DNA of 64,000 nucleotides from Choristoneura fumiferana. Lineage: Eukaryota > Arthropoda > Insecta > Lepidoptera > Tortricidae. Made by a program: the position numbers and the translations under genes. The notes under the pieces are model-generated. The model was not told the DNA's origin, did no database searches, and saw only the letters and a program-made list of their open reading frames with translations. Below, one piece after another: positions 57,331 through 64,000 of the stretch; position 1 is the first letter of the stretch; each line of letters opens with the position of its first letter. The DNA is taken from contig NC_133485.1 of the NCBI RefSeq assembly GCF_025370935.1, positions 19,504,103 to 19,568,102 on the forward strand, given 5' to 3'.

Positions 57331-58625
57331 GGGTTAGTCTCACTTCGTCTAAAAAGCAACTGGTCTATGTAGCATGTGGTCTAAAAAGCAGCTGGTCTAA
57401 GTAGCTAGTGGTCTATAAGGCAACTGGTCTAAGTAGCAAGTGGTCTATAAGGTAACTGGTCTAAGTAGCAAGTGGTCTAAAACGCAACTGGAAGCTGGTC
57501 TTAAACGCTTTTCGCCTAAAACGCAACTGGTCTAAAAATACAACTCGTCTATAACGCTACTCGTCTAAAACGCTTCTCGTCTAAAATGCAACTGGTCTAA
57601 ACACAAATTAGTCTCCCTATACTCACTACCATACGTACGAAATCTTTTTGAGTAGGTTTCATTACGACTTCACACTAATATTATAAATGCGAAAGTTTGT
57701 TTGTTCGTTACAATCACGCGTAAACAGCTGAACGGAATTTGCTAAAATTTTGCACGCAGGTAGGTGGGTGCAAAATTTCAGTGTGTGTCTTCTAGGATAG
57801 GACATAGAATATTTTTATCCGGTAAAGTGTTCCTGTGGGATCTTATCTTATCGTTAGGGTCCTTGCGGATACACTTCGACCCGTAGGGATCTTTTGTGTA
57901 ATTACCCCTCCTGTGGGATAAAATTAAATTAACTTACAACATCAAAAATCAATGGGAGTCAAACTGCAGGCGGAATAAACAATAAAATACACGTAATAAA
58001 GTTTGAATTTTAGATTGCTTGCTGGCATGCATACTTATGTGTGATAGTCTGATAGGATAGCTTTTACTCGAAATATGATTTCTAATAAATCCTGCAGTTT
58101 TCGTTTTTAGTTTGATAACCAGGGTGGAAAGTGAACCATTCCACCTGAGATATTTCTGGCGCAAATAGTTCGAGGGTAAAATGGGTACTTAATTTTACCC
58201 GAGTTAAACATTCTACTTTTCATTTCGACTGTGAGGAAAATAAATTTACAGAATTATAATGTATTATGAATATGATATAAATTAATAATTACTTAGTTAC
58301 TAATGAAAATATAGTAAGATAATTAAAAATAATAATGAATTAAAAAAGTATCCACTTAGACCAGCTGCTTTATAGACTACTTGCTACTTAGACCAGTTGC
58401 TTTATAGACCACTTGATAATTAGACCAGTTGCCTTATAGACCACTTGCTACTTAGACTAGCTGCTTTATAGACCACTTGCTAATTGGACCAGCTTTCTTA
58501 TAGACCACTTGCTACTTAGACAGTTGCTTTTAGACCACTTGCTACTTAGACCAGTTGCTTATAGACCACTGGCTACTTAGACCCCTGCTACATGACAGTT
58601 GCTTTTTAGACGAAGTGAGACTAAC
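57331..58625. mobile_element. Foldback-like element with tandem inverted arms
   Basis: Outer ends 'gttagtctcacttcgtctaa' and its exact complement. Each arm (about 57346-57610 and 58350-58620) consists of alternating 16-bp units, 'aactggtctaagtagc' and 'aagtggtctataaggc'. The centre of about 740 bp includes a Helitron-like fragment (57675-57920). Flanked by the perfect 10-bp direct repeat 'ccctctctgc' (57321-57330, 58626-58635). Confidence 0.8.
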
Positions 58626-58639
58626 CCCTCTCTGCCAAT

Positions 58640-61020
58640 GCTTTGAGCTCCTGATACGACATTACATTGACCTTCTCTTTGGCTTGATCCCGCATGTCTC
58701 AATATAATATGTATGTATAATAAATATTGGGCAAGTACTTGGGTACTAAGCTAAAGTAAAAAGCACGAATAATATAAGTAATAACATTTATTTACAATAT
58801 TATAACAAAAACAAACTTATGGGACTAACAATAGTTTTTCTCGTATTGGAGTCCAAAACTCGTCAGTGTTTAGTTTAGCGATATGCTGTGTAACATTATG
58901 TTTATAAATGTGCAAACGGTTAGTGGACTTGACGTGTGTCGTGTGCTGTGCGTGTGTAGCGCAGACATCTGTGTTAGAGCTTTGTCACTCTAGCAATTTC
59001 CGGGCGAGTTGAAAGTGAAAGCAAAGCGAGCGCGCAACGATTTCGCTGCGTGCTCGTAGCGAAATGGGGCTCCCTTCGCTTTCAACTCGCGCACAAATCG
59101 ACAGTGTGATAAGGCTCTTACACGTGTAGTTCACTGCTGTCTCCGCAAAATAACTTCTGATGCATTAGATGCAGTTAATTACGTATTATTCTAATAACAA
59201 AATATACCTACATAGTATTTAAAAAAATGCTGACAAATCATTCTGACAACTGCTCAAATTCCGTGCTCTAGATGCACACGGCGTATAATTTAACCGCAGA
59301 TGACGCGGCGACGCGCCAATTATGTGACTAAAACTACGAAACCATTCCAAACCTTATAACAAAATTAAATTAATAATTAAAGGAGATTTTCGTTATGTCC
59401 ATAACGATTCAACCACAGGTTACAACCTTAATCTTGGAATGACAAAAAGATTAATAATGCATATCAACAAATAAAACTCATCAAGCGTGACTCGGATCCA
59501 GGGATATTTTTGTACGGAACCCTCGGTGTTCGACTCCGCCTCGCACTTGTCCGGTTCTACTATTTTTAAAACGACCGATCAGCACATTTACAAAAAAAAA
59601 AATCGATCTTTCGGTCATTTTTACAAATTAGTCTTTTCGAAATCTTAGTCTAATATAAGCATTATGCTAAGGCCCAACCAAAGCCTCCTCCAGGCTCACC
59701 TAACTGGCTGTAAAGCCGTACATAAGACCCTCGGTCTTTATTGTCTGACGACACGCCCGAAGGCAGTAAATAAGGCATTTCCATTTAGGGTTTAATAGAC
59801 TTTCGTTAAGTTACAATTGAACTACATTACCCAGTGCCGCTTTTAGCACTTCCAGCGCGCTGGGCGTGATTTCCACGGCGCCCCCAATTTATGGGAATTT
59901 TCTAGTAAGTATACTGTGCATCTTGCGCATATTCTTGACATGAACGGTCACACATTTAGATGACACACGGGAAGAAACCCTGCCAACCCTAAGTACGCGA
60001 ACTAGCTCGGTCTCCCTGGCACTTCACACAAGTTCTCCCGTACCTATTACTGACGCTTCACAACCTTGACCCCGCGCAACATATTCAGCAGACTAAAGTC
60101 CGCACTAACGTTAAACGCTAACGCAATAAACAAAGTAATTTAACTATTTATTATATTCTTAGGGAGATAAGTGGTTATCGACAAGCGAGGCAGTATACGC
60201 TACGCGTCTGCCCCCAGTTTGCACGCCCCGATGAGTAAGGGACCGCGGGCGGCGAGTGCATTGCCGTAACTCGATTGCTTTAGGATTCTAACCTATCAAA
60301 ACGCCATAGCGACGTCGCCAGCCGGGGCCTTTTTCCACTGAGAACTCTGGGCACGGGCCCTGCGAAGAATGGACTACAAGTTCACACATTACGTTTGGGG
60401 GGGAGGCTAAAGTGTCCAGGTCCCCGATGGATTAAAGACGTTTATAGGCCAGCTACCGTCTCCACTAATTTGCCAGTATACTGATAATATAGTACGAGTA
60501 AAGGCTGACCAGGAATATAAAAAACCTGACGCGAGGGCAGCACTTCTACGTTTTATATTGCAACATTCTTTACACTTTACTATACGATACCTTTCAGTAT
60601 ATGTATAAAGTACTCTGTGACGATACCTATCAGTCATATTGACAACGGTGTCGGTAATGTTATTTAAAGGAATATTTTCTAATCCCTCAGACTTTTTCTA
60701 TGACAAATACTTTTATACATTGTGAATTATTTTCCTTCAAAATCTATGGACAATCTTCGGCATTTTAATGCACAAAAACACAAAATAACACTTTAAAATA
60801 CCACGCGCAAACAACGGTAAACTTTGACAGCAATAGACAGATGACATTTGAATTTAGTGTTACCAGTGCAAGAAATTAGTTCTATTGGTTTTTTGCAATA
60901 TGGCGAGGTTTTTTATAATTCTGGCCAGCCTTTAGCTTAATAGCTGGCGATATCACCACGGCATCTATTCTCAGAACTGGAGCTTAATATAAATTGTTTC
61001 GACACTATTCGTGACTTCAG
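58640..61020. other. Intergenic, downstream of ERMP1
   Basis: 58970-59122 is a hairpin MITE with ends 'ttagagctttgtcactctag' and near complement 'agtgtgataaggctcttac'. 59500-59560 carries the reversed 'cggaaccctcggtgttcgac' repeat end; 59650-59830 is a fragment of the 25375 element. No gene seen at 59830-61020. Confidence 0.45.
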
Positions 61021-61079
61021 TCAAATGATATGTTATGGGCGCCCCCCCCCCTTGTGGCCCCCACAGGCAGCGTCCACAC

Positions 61080-62361
61080 TAGACGCGGTGCAGATGCAGG
61101 TCGACGCCCCAGCCGGTGCGGCGGGCGCGGCGTGCGGCGGCAGCGCGCCCCGCGCCCCCCCAGCGCCCCCCCTAGACGCGGTGCAGATGCAGGTCGACGC
61201 CCCAGCCGGTGGCGGCGGGCGCGGCGTGCGGCGGCAGCGCGCCCCGCGCCCCCCAGCGCCCCCCTAGACGCGGTGCAGATGCAGGTCGACGCCCCAGCCG
61301 GTGGCGGCGGGCGCGGCGTGCGGCGGCAGCGCGCCCGCGCCCCCCCAGCGCCCCCCTAGACGCGGTGCAGATGCAGGTCGACGCCCCAGCCGGTGGCGGC
61401 GGGCGCGGCGTGCGGCGGCAGCGCGCCCCGCGCCCCCCAGCGCCCCCCTAGACGCGGTGCAGATGCAGGTCGACGCCCAGCCGGTGGCGGCGGGCGCGGC
61501 GTGCGGCGGCAGCGCGCCCGCGCCCCCCCAGCGCCCCCCCTAGACGCGGTGCAGATGCAGGTCGACGCCCAGCCGGTGGCGGCGGGCGGTGCGGCGGCAG
61601 CGCGCCCCGCGCCCCCCAGCGCCCCCCTAGACGCGGTGCAGGTGCAGGTCGACGCCCCAGCCGGTGGCGGCGGGCGCGGCGTGCGGCGGCAGCGCGCCCC
61701 GCGCCCCCCAGCGCCCCCCCTAGACGCGGTGCAGATGCAGGTCGACGCCCCAGCCGGTGGCGGCGGGCGCGGCGTGCGGCGGCAGCGCGCCCCGCGCCCC
61801 CCAGCGCCCCCCCTAGACGCGGTGCAGATGCAGGTCGACGCCCCAGCCGGTGGCGGCGGGCGGGCGTGCGGCGGCAGCGCGCCCCCGCCCCAGCCGCCCC
61901 CCTAGACGCGGTGCAGATGCAGGTCGACGCCCAGCCGGTGGCGGCGGGCGCGGCGTGCGGCGGCAGCGCGCCCCGCGCCCCCCAGCGCCCCCCCTAGACG
62001 CGGTGCAGATGCAGGTCGACGCCCCAGCCGGTGGCGGCGGGCGCGGCGTGCGGCGGCAGCGCGCCCGCGCCCCCCCAGCGCCCCCCTAGACGCGGTGCAG
62101 ATGCAGGTCGACGCCCCAGCCGGTGGCGGCGGGCGCGGCGTGCGGCGGCAGCGCGCCCGCGCCCCCCCCAGCGCCCCCCCTAGACGCGGTGCAGATGCAG
62201 GTCGACCCCCCAGCCGGTGGCGGCGGGCGCGGCGTGCGGCGGCAGCGCGCCCCGCGCCCCCCAGCGCCCCCCTGACGCGTGCAGATGCAGGTCGACCCCC
62301 GCCGTGGCGGCGGGCGCGGCGTGCGGCGGCACGCGCCCCGCGCCCCCCCCAGCGCCCCCTA
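61080..62361 (-). repeat. 92-bp minisatellite made from the ERMP1 gene end
   Basis: About 15 units, starts at 61080, 61173, 61265, 61357, 61449, 61541, 61628, 61721, 61814, 61903, 61995, 62087, 62181, 62273 and 62360 (spacing 87-94, mostly 92). On the minus strand each repeats the coding segment LPPHAAPAATGWGVDLHLHRV plus TAG, then a C/G-rich linker. The unit at 62360 is the real gene end; 14 lie beyond it. Because 92 is not a multiple of three, copies are out of phase. Confidence 0.93.
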
Positions 62362-64000
62362 GACGCGGTGCAGATGCAGGTCGACGCCCCAGCCGGTGGC
62401 GGCGGGCGCGGCGTGCGGCGGCAGCGCGCCCAGCGCCTCCCGCAGCGCCGGCGCCTCCTTGTCGGGCCCGAACAAGCTGTGTCCGGCGAGCGACAGGTCC
62501 GCCAAGTACGGCGGCGGCTGCGACAGCGAGTGCTACAACACACCAACCCCACAGATGTTGCTTCTTAGACCAGTTCCTTTTTAGAGCACTTGCTACTTAG
62601 ATCAGGTGCATCTTAGAACACTTGCTATTTAGACTAGTTGCTTCTTAGAGCACTTGCTACTTGGACCAGTTGATTCTTAGATCAGTCGTTTCTTAGACCA
62701 TTTTTTATTACTTAGACAAATTGCTTCTTAGAGCAATTGCGTCTTAGATTAGATACTTGTTACTTGGACCAGTTGTTTCTTAGAGCACTTGCTACTTAGA
62801 CCAGTTGCTTCTTAGACCAGTTGTTTCTTAGACCACTTGCTACTTAGACCAATTGCTTCTTAGACCAATTGCGTCTTAGAGCACTTGTTACATAGACCAG
62901 TTGCTTCTTAGAGCACTTGCTACTTAGACCAGTTTCTTCTTAGACCGATGCTTCTTAGATCAATTGTATCTTAGATTTTAATAATGCTAGGGCCACACAC
63001 ATTGCGATAACGCGAACATTCGCTTTACCTCGGTCGCCTCGGTCTAGCCGAATATTAACAATACTTTTGTGTTTTGTCGCAGCGCAGACACTGTCGGTTA
63101 ACTCGCGCACGCTCACGCAAACATTTTAAACCAGCGATATGCTGAGCCGGGACGTTTTTATAGCGGCAACACTTATTATTATTATTTTTTCTAACCTGTG
63201 TAATGTAATGTGTTACTGTTGGCGGTGGTCCATCGGGAGACCCACTTGTTCGTTTGCCATCCAGTCGAATAAAAAAAAAATATTTTCTTTCTCTCTTTCT
63301 TACTTTTCACAATGCTGTAGGCCGAAGACGAAGTGTTATCGCAATAATTTTTATCGCGATGTGAGTGGCCCTACTATAAGAAAAAATACATAAATCTGGA
63401 AACCTGTGCGTACCTCAAAGTAGAGCGTGATGTTCCACGGTTGCGGCTGCTTGGCGTCGTGCAGCGTGAAGAAGTACGTGCGGCGCTCGCCCCAGCGCGC
63501 CGCCTCCTGCGGCGCCCCGCCGCCGCCCCCCGCGCCCCCCGCGCTGTAGCGCGCCATGCGCACGCCGCGCGCCGCCGCCACCACCACCACCAAGTGCGCC
63601 GGCCCGGACAGCTCCAGCTGCAGTCAGTCACACGTACACATGTCTCAGTGACGCATTTGTTTGTCGTTACCCAATAGACGCGCTTCATTTAACTTTCCTC
63701 CGTTAGCGCATCTCTACTGGAAACGACTAAACAAAGCAAAGATAAATAAATTTAACGCAGTACACCAGCGATCACACACACACACACACACACACCACAC
63801 ACACACACACACCTGCAGCGCGGCGCCGCTCCTCGTCAGCGCGGCCCGCAGGCGCGTGGCGGGCGGCCCGGCGGCGGGCGCCCAGTGCCCGCGCGGTATG
63901 AACCCCAGCGCCGGCAGGTAGTACGGCGCGCCGCAGTAGACCCAGCGCGCGCATTCCGCCGCCCGCGTCGGCCACGCCTGCGCCAGCGCCGGCACTGCGC
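62359..64000 (-). CDS. ERMP1: ERMP1-type ER metallopeptidase, C-terminal part
   Basis: Last three exons of a minus-strand gene that continues past the right edge: 64000-63813, 63617-63414, 62532-62359 (TAG 62361-62359). All join at phase 0. The encoded end is ECARWVYCGAPYYLPALGF, IPRGHW, LELSGPAHLVVVVAAARG, RTYFFTLHDAKQPQPWNITL, HSLSQPPPYLADLSLAGHSL, FGPDKEAPALREALGALPPH and TGWGVDLHLHRV. This layout (Cys-rich GAPYYLP segment, beta-rich lumenal domain, closing W..DLHL) fits the C-terminal domain of endoplasmic reticulum metallopeptidase 1 (M28 family, Fxna), a multi-pass ER enzyme. The catalytic domain is outside the window, so activity cannot be judged. Identification is by pattern memory; other M28 relatives are possible. 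Confidence 0.78.
62562..62975 (-). repeat. 16-17 bp tandem array in ERMP1 intron
   Basis: Alternating 'gaccagttgcttctta' and 'gagcacttgctactta' units, the same monomers as in the arms of the Foldback-like element at 57331-58625 but without an opposite arm here. It starts about 30 bp inside the last ERMP1 intron. Confidence 0.82.
63771..63812 (-). repeat. (GT)n microsatellite at an ERMP1 splice donor
   Basis: On the minus strand the exon ends GCG CTG CAG and the intron begins directly with GTGTGT for about 40 bp with one interruption. The donor GT is therefore the first repeat unit. Confidence 0.85.

Noticed and set aside
57346..58620. Regularly spaced short repeats resembling a CRISPR array
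   Set aside because: Eukaryotic context, units abut without unique spacers, and the two arms are mirror images within a foldback element.
61025..62600. Ala/Arg/Pro-rich open frames across the 92-bp array
   Set aside because: Every frame is periodic with the repeat and has no start, splice or domain logic; the only supported coding sequence is the ERMP1 end on the minus strand.

Overview
The window is nuclear DNA of a lepidopteran insect (moth or butterfly). The evidence is a complete general odorant-binding protein 1 gene (GOBP1 is a lepidopteran family), short exons with GT-AG introns, AT-rich non-coding DNA, and dense coverage by repeats of lepidopteran type: RTE 3' ends reading 'ggacgtccactgttgg', elements ending 'ccgcgggcaaaagctag', elements starting 'ccggccaagagc', and many hairpin MITEs. 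There are no prokaryotic features.

Layout. (a) 0.2-11.2 kb: an inverted pair of small five-exon genes encoding only the second RecA lobe of a vasa-like DEAD-box helicase, copy A on + (1142-2795) and copy B on - (5952-10756). Both are open from start to stop with matching intron positions. (b) 11-16 kb: nested MITEs, tRNA-Trp(CCA) and tRNA-Ala(UGC). (c) 16.4-19.3 kb, minus: GOBP1, three exons, with a TATA box. (d) 22.7-24.6 kb, minus: a compact TATA-driven gene for a very small secreted peptide; a second, inverted copy of its promoter and first exon at 26.5 kb is cut off by (e) a 4.5 kb CR1/Jockey-like LINE (26.7-31.2 kb, minus) with an intact FP-like ORF1, a frameshifted endonuclease and an intact reverse transcriptase. 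(f) 31.8-33.6 kb: a Helitron-like element with an alternating dimer tandem array and two nested insertions. (g) 34.4-46.6 kb, minus: Basigin (Bsg), with an optional extra Ig exon that can also act as a terminal exon. (h) 48.8-54.8 kb, minus: G-protein beta-5 (Gbeta5), head-to-head with a small + strand ORF at 54.9 kb. (i) 57.3-58.6 kb: a Foldback-like element with a perfect 10-bp target duplication. (j) 62.4-64 kb, minus: the last three exons of an ERMP1-type M28 peptidase, running off the right edge.

Most unusual structure: three neighbouring minus-strand genes each carry a GC-rich minisatellite at their 3' end. In Gbeta5 the array is built from the end of the penultimate exon, so the 5' splice site exists four times, all in phase. 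In ERMP1 the array is built from the last codons plus the stop codon and is repeated about 15 times downstream. In Bsg the last intron is almost entirely minisatellite. The truncated vasa-like pair and the micropeptide gene are the other leading candidates for undescribed biology. No homology search was possible; family names come from motif recognition.
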